Positions 1-5,680 of a stretch of DNA of 5,684 nt are shown one piece after another. A program made the position numbers and the translations under genes. The notes under the pieces were generated by a model, which did no database searches, was not told where the DNA came from, and saw only the letters and a program-made list of their open reading frames with translations. Source of the stretch: Candidatus Rifleibacteriota bacterium. Its GTDB lineage: Bacteria > Riflebacteria > Ozemobacteria > Ozemobacterales > Ozemobacteraceae. The stretch lies in NCBI GenBank assembly GCA_017526725.1, contig JAFXRA010000113.1, positions 1-5,684 on the forward strand. The letters run 5' to 3'. Positions within the stretch are counted from its first letter, which is position 1. Every line of letters starts with the position of its first letter.

Positions 1-5
1 TTATT

Positions 6-542
6 TTATTTTTTAACCTTTGTGTTAGCCACTTCTGAAGCCATGCGGAATCCTATTGGTTTTGATGCATCTTCAGGAGACAGAAGGAAATTTTTCAATC
101 TACCCAATAAATTCTTTTCAGCTTCTTTAAATAGATAATCACAGAAATCTTTTACTCCTTCAGGAGTATTCTTAAAATCTTTGTTATCATCTACATTAAA
201 CGTAATTTTAGAACCGCTTTTCTTAAAAACAATCAAAAATGTGAAAAATTTTTCTTCTAATGATTTGCCATTAACATTAATTGCGAAACCTATTGCTGCA
301 GTACCGTTTTCTCCAAATTCAGTATCAAATTCATCTCCGTGCAAATGTCCGCCTTCAGGAATAAATCCGGTGCTTGGTGGGAACATAAAAACCTTTGTTT
401 CAGGGCAACCCAAGCTTTCTATAATAGAATTCTTAAGTTCATGAACAAAATCACGGCATTCCTGCTGATAGTCGCGGCATTCTTTTATGCCAATATCAAA
501 AGCTTCACAGAGTTTTTTGTAACGATTTTCTCTTCTTGCCAT
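6..542 (-). CDS. Soluble protein of unknown function, 178 aa, last visible operon gene
   Basis: I do not recognise this family. There is no signal peptide or membrane segment, so it is probably cytoplasmic. Residues 5-45 look helical, with a short repeat of seven-residue spacing (ECRDY at 21-25, ECRDF at 28-32) and four Cys (12, 22, 29, 46). A central part at about 50-115 contains PPSTGF, GGHLHGDEFD (two His among acids) and strand-like AAIGFAINV and FFTFLIVFK. A final helical part (about 127-155) holds another Cys in KDFCDYLFKEAEKN. The overall layout is helix, beta sheet, helix. The Cys/His content could bind a metal, but no recognised metal-site spacing is present. The ATG at 542 has AAGAAGG 7 bases upstream, and the gene follows the lipoprotein after 24 bases, so it is very likely cotranscribed. 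Only 5 bases follow its stop, so any downstream gene or terminator is outside the window. Confidence 0.75.
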   Translation of the reverse strand: MARRENRYKKLCEAFDIGIKECRDYQQECRDFVHELKNSIIESLGCPETKVFMFPPSTGFIPEGGHLHGDEFDTEFGENGTAAIGFAINVNGKSLEEKFFTFLIVFKKSGSKITFNVDDNKDFKNTPEGVKDFCDYLFKEAEKNLLGRLKNFLLSPEDASKPIGFRMASEVANTKVKK

Positions 543-566
543 CTTTATACCTTCTTTATAATAAGT

Positions 567-1175
567 TTAATATAATACCTTCAAAGGCTCCGGAGCATTA
601 CGACGAGGCCTGATTCTTGATTTATTAGCTGTTCTTGTTATGATTCCCTTTTTATTTGAATGATTGTTTAAATGCGAAACATCTCTATTCTTTTGAGGAA
701 TAATAATATCTTTCTTACGATCAGAAAAATCTCCTTCTTCAGGTGGTTCTGCCGATTCTAATTCCAAGATTTCCTCTAATGTCCTTGGAGTATTGTATTC
801 TTCTAATTGATCCCACCCAGCCTGAGCTAACCAACTAGTATTTTTACTTTCATCATAAAATCCTTCGTCAATAGCGTCTCCCCAATAATAGCCCTTAGCC
901 ATTTTCAGGTTTCCTGTGACTTCAGCAATTACTCCTAATCGATAAAAAGCCCATGTAGTTTTCTCTATATCAACTTTTGATTTCTTGCTCTCATTAGTAT
1001 AAATAATAGAGTAATAATTCTGAGCTTTCTTATAATTCTTAGCAATCAAGGCTTCTTCACCTTTTTTTCTATATATGTAATAATTATACTTTGTACCGCA
1101 GCAACCTGTTAACAAAAAGATAAAAGAAAAGACTATTATTAAAAGAATATCTTTGCTACTTCTAATAAATCTCAT
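567..1175 (-). CDS. TPR-like outer-membrane lipoprotein, 202 aa
   Basis: This is a secreted lipoprotein. Basic residues (R2, R5, K8), a hydrophobic stretch at 10-22 and the lipobox L22-T-G-C25 predict cleavage before C25 and lipidation there; a second Cys follows. The mature part starts with two helix pairs of tetratricopeptide type: GEEALIAKNYKKAQNYYSII and later AFYRLGVIAEVTGNLKMAKGYY. An acidic stretch (EEILELESAEPPEEGD) follows, then a basic, low-complexity tail containing SRIRPRRNAPEPLKVLY. I chose ATG at 1175 over the in-frame GTG at 1193 because GAAAGG lies 6 bases before it, and the GTG start would place that site inside the gene. It follows the last prepilin gene after 28 bases. TPR lipoproteins (PilF/PilW pilotins) help assemble the secretin in type IV pilus systems, so a pilotin-like role is possible, but only two repeats are visible and no specific family is recognised. 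Confidence 0.78.
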   Translation of the reverse strand: MRFIRSSKDILLIIVFSFIFLLTGCCGTKYNYYIYRKKGEEALIAKNYKKAQNYYSIIYTNESKKSKVDIEKTTWAFYRLGVIAEVTGNLKMAKGYYWGDAIDEGFYDESKNTSWLAQAGWDQLEEYNTPRTLEEILELESAEPPEEGDFSDRKKDIIIPQKNRDVSHLNNHSNKKGIITRTANKSRIRPRRNAPEPLKVLY

Positions 1176-1181
1176 CATTAG

Positions 1182-1187
1182 CCTTTC
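1182..1187 (-). promoter_or_regulatory. Shine-Dalgarno that fixes the start of the lipoprotein gene
   Basis: GAAAGG lies 6 bases before ATG at 1175. An adjacent in-frame ATG at 1178 would be only 3 bases away, and the in-frame GTG at 1193 lies upstream of the site. Confidence 0.6.
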
Positions 1188-1203
1188 TTTCACTTTTAAT
1201 TAT

Positions 1204-1782
1204 TTAGTTTTCTAAAGTAGAAACCCAAAACTCATTCAAGCCATTAGTTTCTGGCGGATAAATAGAAGATGTCCAGGTAAAATCATGAATACCGCTTGAT
1301 GATTTACTTGTATCATCCATAGTTATACTTATAAGATAACTATTATCTTCGTTCAACTTTATTGTCATTTCTTTAAGAAATTCGTCTCCAAATGTTTGTT
1401 TTTTATTGTCAGAAACCACAAAAGCAGTTCCAGCATTAGAAGCAACAAACTTCCTTACAAAAATCTTTTTATCGCCTTTTTTTTCCAATGAATAACTGGC
1501 TGTTCCACCTTCTAGAGTTACCTTAAATTCAGTATCTCCATTCCATGTATTCTCACCGTCTAATTCAACACTTATGTTGCCATTAGAACGAGAAATATCA
1601 CTTCTAATCACAGATACTATCCAGAAAGCCTGGTTTGCTGCCAATGCGTTAAAACTGCCTCTTTTAACATTGGTTGCCCCTCTGGACATCATAACAATTA
1701 TAATGCCTAAAATTCCAGATAGTATAGCAAAACATATTAATATTTCTACAAGGGTCAAAGCCTTTTTCTTAATTGTTAGCAC
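1204..1782 (-). CDS. PilW/GspJ-like minor prepilin, 192 aa
   Basis: This is the third prepilin of the set. The leader MLTIKKKA is followed by LTLVEILICFAILSGILGII, giving Glu at +5 and a long hydrophobic helix; the residue before the predicted cleavage site is Ala8 rather than the usual Gly. After the helix comes NQAFWIVSVIRSDISRSNG, resembling the region in GspJ/PilW where an Arg-Asp pair precedes the globular domain, then beta-rich sequence including ASYSLEKKGDKKIFVRKF, like the Y-x-L...R strand pair common in GspJ/PilW. The start is GTG at 1782, supported by TAGAGG 8 bases upstream; no ATG lies before the leader. It overlaps the 3' end of the preceding prepilin gene by 14 bases, so translation is probably coupled. 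Assignment to the J/W class rests on general layout and gene order, not a diagnostic motif; a generic minor pilin is the alternative. Confidence 0.85.
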   Translation of the reverse strand: MLTIKKKALTLVEILICFAILSGILGIIIVMMSRGATNVKRGSFNALAANQAFWIVSVIRSDISRSNGNISVELDGENTWNGDTEFKVTLEGGTASYSLEKKGDKKIFVRKFVASNAGTAFVVSDNKKQTFGDEFLKEMTIKLNEDNSYLISITMDDTSKSSSGIHDFTWTSSIYPPETNGLNEFWVSTLEN

Positions 1783-2227
1783 TTATAAAACCTCTAAGCG
1801 TATATCTTGATTCGCGTCCTTCTTTACTTTTATAATTCAGCACTAATGTAACTACACGGCCAATCACTATTTCATCTATAAACCCATCTTTAATAGAATA
1901 TGCTGATAAAACAAGATGAGGTTCCATATATTCTTCAAAGTCTCCAACTTTAAAAACAACTGGTGTTTCTCCGCCTATAGAAATTTCTCCGCCTGACTCA
2001 AGAACAAATTCTTTTTCTGTGTCATCTTCTGGTAGGAATTCAATATTCTGAGAGTTTTCAATCTGTTCCAAAATTTCTACTGTTAACTGGCTTGCCTTAA
2101 TTTCATCAGCAGAACGAACAACCTGTTGATGAGAAGACCCCATCAATCCCCAAAGAGGAATTACTGCTGCCAGGAAAACAGCAGAGGCAATTAATATTTC
2201 AACAAGACTAATACCTCTTTTTCTCAT
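1769..2227 (-). CDS. PilV/GspI-like minor prepilin, 152 aa
   Basis: This is a minor type IV pilin or type II secretion pseudopilin. The leader MRKRG is followed by the mature N-terminus ISLVEILIASAVFLAAVIPL, with Gly at -1, Glu at +5 and a hydrophobic helix of about 20 residues, a textbook prepilin-peptidase site. The helix continues into QVVRSADEIKASQLTVEILEQIEN, as in PilV/GspI proteins, and a beta-rich globular part ends with RYTLRGFISANN. I chose the ATG at 2227, not the in-frame ATG at 2236: the former forms an ATGA overlap with the previous stop and has AAAGGA 8 bases upstream, while the latter would sit directly on that Shine-Dalgarno. The resulting leader (5 residues) is typical of class IVa prepilins. 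It lies between the large PilX/GspK-like gene and the PilW/GspJ-like gene, matching the tip-complex trio. The choice between pilus and secretion system cannot be made here. Confidence 0.87.
   Translation of the reverse strand: MRKRGISLVEILIASAVFLAAVIPLWGLMGSSHQQVVRSADEIKASQLTVEILEQIENSQNIEFLPEDDTEKEFVLESGGEISIGGETPVVFKVGDFEEYMEPHLVLSAYSIKDGFIDEIVIGRVVTLVLNYKSKEGRESRYTLRGFISANN
1791..1796 (-). promoter_or_regulatory. Shine-Dalgarno that fixes the GTG start of the PilW/GspJ-like gene
   Basis: TAGAGG, inside the end of the preceding prepilin gene, sits 8 bases before GTG at 1782. Confidence 0.65.
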
Positions 2228-4464
2228 GGGTTGCATCCTTTGGGGCCAATTACTACGCCAATATATTTTTGTATAAAATCTTCTCTAAGAGGGTCTAATT
2301 CAGTGTTATATACTAAGTATCCACCTTTGTCCGGTATATTTTCAGGTTTAAACTCTTTAACAGCCATTCCGCCGCTAATACGAAGAGGAACATCTTTCCT
2401 GTCTGCCTTCACTGTCCCACCTTCACCAAGAGCAACCAGATAGGCTCTGACTTCATTATTCCCAGAGTTATTAATGGTAATTGCACCATTTCCTGAAAGC
2501 ATCATTACAGGAGTTTTAACCGTATCTTCAGGTGAAGGCAAAAAAGAACCAACTGTCATCGGACCGTCACTATATATCGTCCCTGGTGTTTTTATACTCA
2601 TATTGCTGAATCTAACTTTACCGCTATCAGGAGTTACTTTATAAACAAGATTATTCAGATTCAAATCAGAACTATTTGAGCAGAAATAAGTATTCATAAT
2701 ACTTTGTATTCCATCAGAAGAACCGGTTATTTCATAGCAGGTTCTTAAAGACAACCCTAAAGTTTTATCTTCGCATTTACCTATTTCAGAAATCTTTAAA
2801 CTCCCTATATTTTTCATATATTCATTGAACACTAAAGGCTTACTGGTGAATTTATCAGTGTTTTGCGGCTGAAATGTCAAATCATCTGTTTTAGGCACGA
2901 AAGGCAGGGGAGGAATGCTTACATCTTCATTACTCTTAGAATAACCAGCAATAACATTATAAGTTTCATCTATACTGCGGAAATTTGCTTTACTCATAAT
3001 TTTATAATAATCTACAGCACTAGTATTATTAACTGAGTATTCCAGATTTTGAAAATAATCCTCCAAAACATCTGCCCCTTTTTTGTCAGAATCACTTTCA
3101 AAATCATATCCGTCAGAGAAGAATAAAAAGTTTTCAAAAGAATACTTATTTTCTTCAGAAGAATAATTGCTTTTTAAAGAATTAAATTCCGTATCATCCT
3201 TTATTCCTATTGTAGCGGCAAATAAAGAGTCACTGGAACTTGTAGGCAACAAATAACCCATTTCAAGGAATCGGTCATAAACATTACCCGAAACTCTTGT
3301 AATGGTTGGAATAATATTGTTTGCCGATGAACCGTTGCCGAGTATTTCTTTATCACTGAATAAATGCAGGCAGGAACTATTCCAATATTTAGCTGAAGCT
3401 GATGAGTCTGGAGGATTATTTTCATATTCAGATTTTAGAATCATTTTCCATGTCTGATTAGAAGAACCAGTCAATGAATCGGAAAAGCCCCAGTAAGCTA
3501 CTCTGAAACCAAGGAGTTCATTATTGTATCTATGGGTATCCCATCTGTCTCCTGACGGGAAATCAAGCATTAAAGTAACCGGAGGTCCTGGTTCAAAATA
3601 AGAATAAAAATTCTGACCATATTTTTTACTTCCACTTGCTCGATTTAATATAAGGGAATCCCCTCCAATATAAATCCAGCCTCTGTCAATCCAAACATCT
3701 TCTTTTGCATTAGTTTTATTTGTCGGATCTAAAGAAATATTATCCAGCAGGAAAGGATGTTTACCATTGGCTGAATCACCAGTATCACTTTTAATGGAAA
3801 TAGTATTAAAAGCGTAAGGATCATCTGCACCATCAGTCCAATAAAAATTAAATTTAGTAATAGGTATGGGGAAAGGGAAAACAACTTTAAATGGTCGAGT
3901 TTCCTGCCAAACAGCACGGCTTTTACCTATTTTTATTGTTACTCTAACGGTTAGACGCCCGACTTTTTCCAAATCTAAAAAGGAGACTTCATCTCCAATA
4001 CCTTTAGCAGACTTTAAACTATTTAAAGGAGTAATATCGGAAAAGCCTAATTCCACCAAAGGAGCATCTGGTTTTTCGCTGCCGATTGTGTTTTTAAGAA
4101 GTTCGGTAACAACTTCTTCACAGCCTATGTGAGCCAACCATTTCTTGCCTAAGTCTTCACTAAGTTTATCTGGGCTATTTGAACTAAAAAGAATATCCTT
4201 TATAATTCTTCCACCACCACTAGTTTCATCATTCAAATCGCTGATTAAATGAGAAAAGACAAAACGGCAAAGAGATTGAGCACATTTTTCTGCTCTCAAA
4301 TGTTTGAGTATTTCGCGGCTTTCATTGGATTTTCCCATTACCAGATAATTATAAGAGGCAACTAAAACGCCAAGAATTACAATTGCACCAATAACGACAA
4401 AAAGAACAATACCTCTGCGGTTATTAGCTTTTATACTAAGTTTAAAAAATGGAGATAAAATCAA
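2224..4464 (-). CDS. Large PilX/GspK-like minor prepilin, 746 aa
   Basis: This is a type IV prepilin-like protein with a very large extracytoplasmic region. Residues 1-18 form a basic leader ending in NNRRG, with predicted prepilin-peptidase cleavage after G18. A hydrophobic helix follows at 19-42, then a charged helix (ESREILKHLRAEKCAQSL) typical of the pilin alpha-1 extension. Residue +5 after cleavage is Val, not Glu; lack of Glu5 is characteristic of GspK and is also seen in PilX-type proteins. Residues 617-746 are rich in short beta-strand and Gly/Asn turn patterns (GTIYSDGPMTVG, MMLSGNGAITINN, AYLVALGEGG), suggesting a beta-rolled C-terminal domain. Several Cys in the last third (IGKCE, LRTCYE, YFCSN, KGCNP) could form disulfides. 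It is about twice the size of usual GspK. The start is TTG in a TTGA overlap with the preceding stop, chosen because GGAGG lies 9 bases upstream and no in-frame ATG precedes the leader. Role inferred: filament-tip subunit or adhesin. The boundaries of the central domains are unclear. Confidence 0.82.
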   Translation of the reverse strand: MILSPFFKLSIKANNRRGIVLFVVIGAIVILGVLVASYNYLVMGKSNESREILKHLRAEKCAQSLCRFVFSHLISDLNDETSGGGRIIKDILFSSNSPDKLSEDLGKKWLAHIGCEEVVTELLKNTIGSEKPDAPLVELGFSDITPLNSLKSAKGIGDEVSFLDLEKVGRLTVRVTIKIGKSRAVWQETRPFKVVFPFPIPITKFNFYWTDGADDPYAFNTISIKSDTGDSANGKHPFLLDNISLDPTNKTNAKEDVWIDRGWIYIGGDSLILNRASGSKKYGQNFYSYFEPGPPVTLMLDFPSGDRWDTHRYNNELLGFRVAYWGFSDSLTGSSNQTWKMILKSEYENNPPDSSASAKYWNSSCLHLFSDKEILGNGSSANNIIPTITRVSGNVYDRFLEMGYLLPTSSSDSLFAATIGIKDDTEFNSLKSNYSSEENKYSFENFLFFSDGYDFESDSDKKGADVLEDYFQNLEYSVNNTSAVDYYKIMSKANFRSIDETYNVIAGYSKSNEDVSIPPLPFVPKTDDLTFQPQNTDKFTSKPLVFNEYMKNIGSLKISEIGKCEDKTLGLSLRTCYEITGSSDGIQSIMNTYFCSNSSDLNLNNLVYKVTPDSGKVRFSNMSIKTPGTIYSDGPMTVGSFLPSPEDTVKTPVMMLSGNGAITINNSGNNEVRAYLVALGEGGTVKADRKDVPLRISGGMAVKEFKPENIPDKGGYLVYNTELDPLREDFIQKYIGVVIGPKGCNP
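2236..2241 (-). promoter_or_regulatory. Shine-Dalgarno that fixes the start of the PilV/GspI-like gene
   Basis: AAAGGA lies 8 bases before the ATG at 2227 and directly abuts the alternative ATG at 2236, so it favours the shorter product with the 5-residue leader. Confidence 0.65.
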
Positions 4465-5510
4465 TTCTGCATACCTCCATCATCTGAATTATTTAATTTA
4501 TCCAAATTTTTATCTAACCAGCGTCTTGTTCCTTCATGTAAAGGAACACCTGTTTCTCTTAAAATTCTTAGAATTGATTCTGAATCAGATGGAACAGTTT
4601 CAAATGCTTTAAATCGCCCTTTTAATTTCGGGCAGCCATTTATAAGCATTTCTGTTACATATTCAACTAATTCAGGTGATATATCAGATGTGGTAACCAG
4701 AACATTTGGAATTGCAATAGTCTTTATTTCAGGCTGTTTTTCTTCATAATACCCCGCTGGAATAGTATATTTAACAGAAGTAGAAACTTTATTGAGAATT
4801 TGATCAACCTGTTTATCATCAAAACTAACAAGACCACAATGATAGAATATCAAAGAATCTGCTACTGTTCGGTTCGGCATACCAGCCTGTATCATTGCAA
4901 AACCAATACGACCATCACCTATTTTTTTTACAACTTCATCTACAGGGATATTAACACTGTGGTTCCCGGGAATATTTAATGCTTCAAAAATCTCGGTTGA
5001 AGTTCTAGCTGTCGAAGAGTTTTTTTGCCCGATAAAACCTTTTACCTCACTTGGGAAGACATAATTTGGCACCAAATCTTCCGGAGGTTTAATCATTTGA
5101 ACGACATCATACCAAAGCGGCCATACTACTCTTATTTTGGGATTTGCCGAATAAGCTTCTTTAGCTATTCTTGCCTCAGCCATTCCAAATTCGATACGTT
5201 TTGTCTGCAGAAGAATAATATTATCAACAGAGCCGTTAGTTTGAAAAGCTTTGAAAGAACCGCCTTTTTTATCTATATTGTCGTTAAACCACTTTTCAAG
5301 TAATTTACCAGCAGCAAAGTAAGTTCCCAGTGTATTTCCAGTTCCGATAACATGATGTGATGAAGAATACAGATTAGGAGGTATCGGAACTTCTGACATC
5401 TCTTCTTCTTCTTCTTCATTTATACTAATAATTGCCAAAGTAGATATTGCTATTAGTATAAAAACTAATAACCATATGACTTTTTTTATATTGTTATTAT
5501 TCTCTTTCAT
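4461..5510 (-). CDS. Membrane-anchored TAXI-family solute-binding protein (TRAP-type receptor), 349 aa
   Basis: This is a periplasmic ligand-binding protein of the TAXI family, whose usual members deliver substrates to TRAP transporters. The N-terminus has Asn/Lys-rich residues 1-10, a hydrophobic segment at about 11-30 and an acidic run E32-E37. There is no lipobox Cys, so it is either a signal peptide or an uncleaved anchor. The TAXI landmarks appear in order: IGTGNTLGTYF at 55-65 (family pattern IGTGGTGGTYY), NGSVDNIILL at 92-101 followed by EFGMAEA, VVWPLWYDVVQMI at 128-140, a Gly/Ser/Thr-rich stretch at 161-171, GDGRIGFAMIQAGMP at 198-212 and TIPAGYY nearer the C-terminus. Length is normal for the family. 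It is first in the operon, and its stop overlaps the start of the large prepilin gene by 4 bases. No TRAP permease gene is in the window. The ATG at 5510 has only a weak Shine-Dalgarno but includes the membrane segment. The ligand cannot be inferred. The family call is strong; the link to pili is inference. Confidence 0.88.
   Translation of the reverse strand: MKENNNNIKKVIWLLVFILIAISTLAIISINEEEEEEMSEVPIPPNLYSSSHHVIGTGNTLGTYFAAGKLLEKWFNDNIDKKGGSFKAFQTNGSVDNIILLQTKRIEFGMAEARIAKEAYSANPKIRVVWPLWYDVVQMIKPPEDLVPNYVFPSEVKGFIGQKNSSTARTSTEIFEALNIPGNHSVNIPVDEVVKKIGDGRIGFAMIQAGMPNRTVADSLIFYHCGLVSFDDKQVDQILNKVSTSVKYTIPAGYYEEKQPEIKTIAIPNVLVTTSDISPELVEYVTEMLINGCPKLKGRFKAFETVPSDSESILRILRETGVPLHEGTRRWLDKNLDKLNNSDDGGMQN
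4474..4480 (-). promoter_or_regulatory. Shine-Dalgarno that fixes the TTG start of the large prepilin
   Basis: ATGGAGG lies inside the end of the TAXI gene, 9 bases before the TTG at 4464. It is the strongest Shine-Dalgarno in the window and the main reason to accept a TTG start. Confidence 0.7.
5400..5417 (-). repeat. GAA triplet run encoding six Glu
   Basis: Five GAA codons plus one GAG encode E32-E37 of the TAXI protein, just after its membrane segment. Identical codons in tandem can gain or lose units by slippage without a frameshift. This only changes linker length, so the effect is probably mild. Confidence 0.7.
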
Positions 5511-5535
5511 TAATACATCTTATTTTAACCCTATA

Positions 5536-5576
5536 TCTTCAATATTAGCAACCTTTAGATTTGTTAATATTGAAGA
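5536..5576. repeat. Imperfect inverted repeat in the operon leader (possible operator or hairpin)
   Basis: The left arm 5536-5551 and right arm 5561-5576 pair over 16 positions with one mismatch (5548/5564), around a 9-base loop. The outer 12 bp (TCTTCAATATTA with TAATATTGAAGA) are perfect. The dyad touches the -10 element of the first candidate promoter and covers its predicted start, and it contains the -35 element of the second. No U-run follows on either strand, so it is not a standard terminator. Regulatory function is inference. Confidence 0.6.
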
Positions 5577-5604
5577 ATAAAAGTAATTGTTTTAGTGCTT
5601 GCAA
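5576..5604 (-). promoter_or_regulatory. Candidate sigma70-type promoter for the operon
   Basis: On the minus strand TTGCAA (5599-5604, 4 of 6 matches to TTGACA) is followed, after 17 bases, by TTTATT (5576-5581, 4 of 6 matches to TATAAT). Predicted transcription would start near 5569, about 60 bases before the ATG at 5510. A/T runs at 5605-5628 directly upstream would serve as an UP-element. A second option is TTGCTA (5546-5551), 18 bases, TAAAAT (5522-5527), which would give a leader of only a few bases. Both hexamer pairs are imperfect, so the choice is uncertain. Confidence 0.4.
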
Positions 5605-5611
5605 AAAAATA

Positions 5612-5628
5612 AAAAAATATTATTTTTT
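5612..5628. repeat. A/T palindrome upstream of the operon promoter
   Basis: Bases 5612-5619 and 5621-5628 are perfect reverse complements around a central T, made only of A and T (six A, TA, T, TA, six T). The tract lies just upstream of the candidate -35 element of the minus-strand promoter. It could be an UP-element or a bend. With no loop it cannot form a useful hairpin, and in AT-rich DNA the symmetry may be accidental. Confidence 0.4.
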
Positions 5629-5642
5629 CGAATAGTTTAATC

Positions 5643-5669
5643 TTGATAAACAATTGCCGATGTTATAAT
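5643..5669 (+). promoter_or_regulatory. Candidate extended -10 promoter for a divergent gene beyond the right edge
   Basis: On the plus strand TTGATA (5643-5648, 5 of 6 matches to the -35 consensus) precedes a perfect TATAAT (5664-5669), which carries the extended -10 dinucleotide TG at 5661-5662 (TGTTATAAT). The spacer is 15 bases, shorter than the ideal 17, which an extended -10 can compensate. It points out of the window, so a divergently transcribed gene to the right is expected. Confidence 0.45.
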
Positions 5670-5680
5670 ATATATATTAT
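5665..5680. repeat. 16-bp A/T palindrome overlapping the plus-strand -10
   Basis: The sequence ATAATATATATATTAT is a perfect reverse-complement palindrome and overlaps five bases of the candidate -10 hexamer. It would melt easily and could be part of the promoter, or a low-complexity accident. No regulator family is recognised from it. Confidence 0.4.

Noticed and set aside
181..444. Plus-strand open frame of 87 codons
   Set aside because: It lies wholly inside the 178-aa minus-strand gene, has no convincing Shine-Dalgarno and gives no recognisable protein; the minus-strand gene has a good ribosome binding site.
1176..1193. GTG start at 1193 for the lipoprotein
   Set aside because: It would add MKERLM before a complete signal peptide and place the only good Shine-Dalgarno inside the coding region.
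2228..2236. ATG at 2236 as start of the PilV/GspI-like gene
   Set aside because: The AAAGGA site directly abuts this ATG with no spacer, whereas ATG at 2227 has ideal spacing and an ATGA overlap with the upstream stop.
3207..3425. Second minus-strand open frame inside the large prepilin gene
   Set aside because: Another frame of a continuous 746-codon gene; no independent start signal or domain. It does not indicate a frameshift because the main frame runs through uninterrupted.
3866..4132. Plus-strand open frame of 88 codons within the large prepilin gene
   Set aside because: It is fully covered by a well-supported prepilin gene on the other strand, and its translation is low-quality Ser/Pro/Thr-rich shadow sequence.
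4410..4464. Absence of Glu5 in the large prepilin as a sign of a decayed pilin
   Set aside because: GspK and some PilX-type proteins naturally lack Glu5, and the leader, helix and long open frame are intact.
5025..5303. Plus-strand open frame of 92 codons within the TAXI gene
   Set aside because: It sits opposite conserved TAXI motifs, so the minus-strand reading is the real one.
5397..5399. ATG at codon 38 of the TAXI gene as the true start, after the purine-rich GAA run
   Set aside because: It would remove the hydrophobic export segment, which is coding-like and expected for a periplasmic binding protein.
5536..5576. Dyad as a rho-independent terminator
   Set aside because: The stem is A/T-rich and neither strand has a U-run directly after it, so termination is unlikely.
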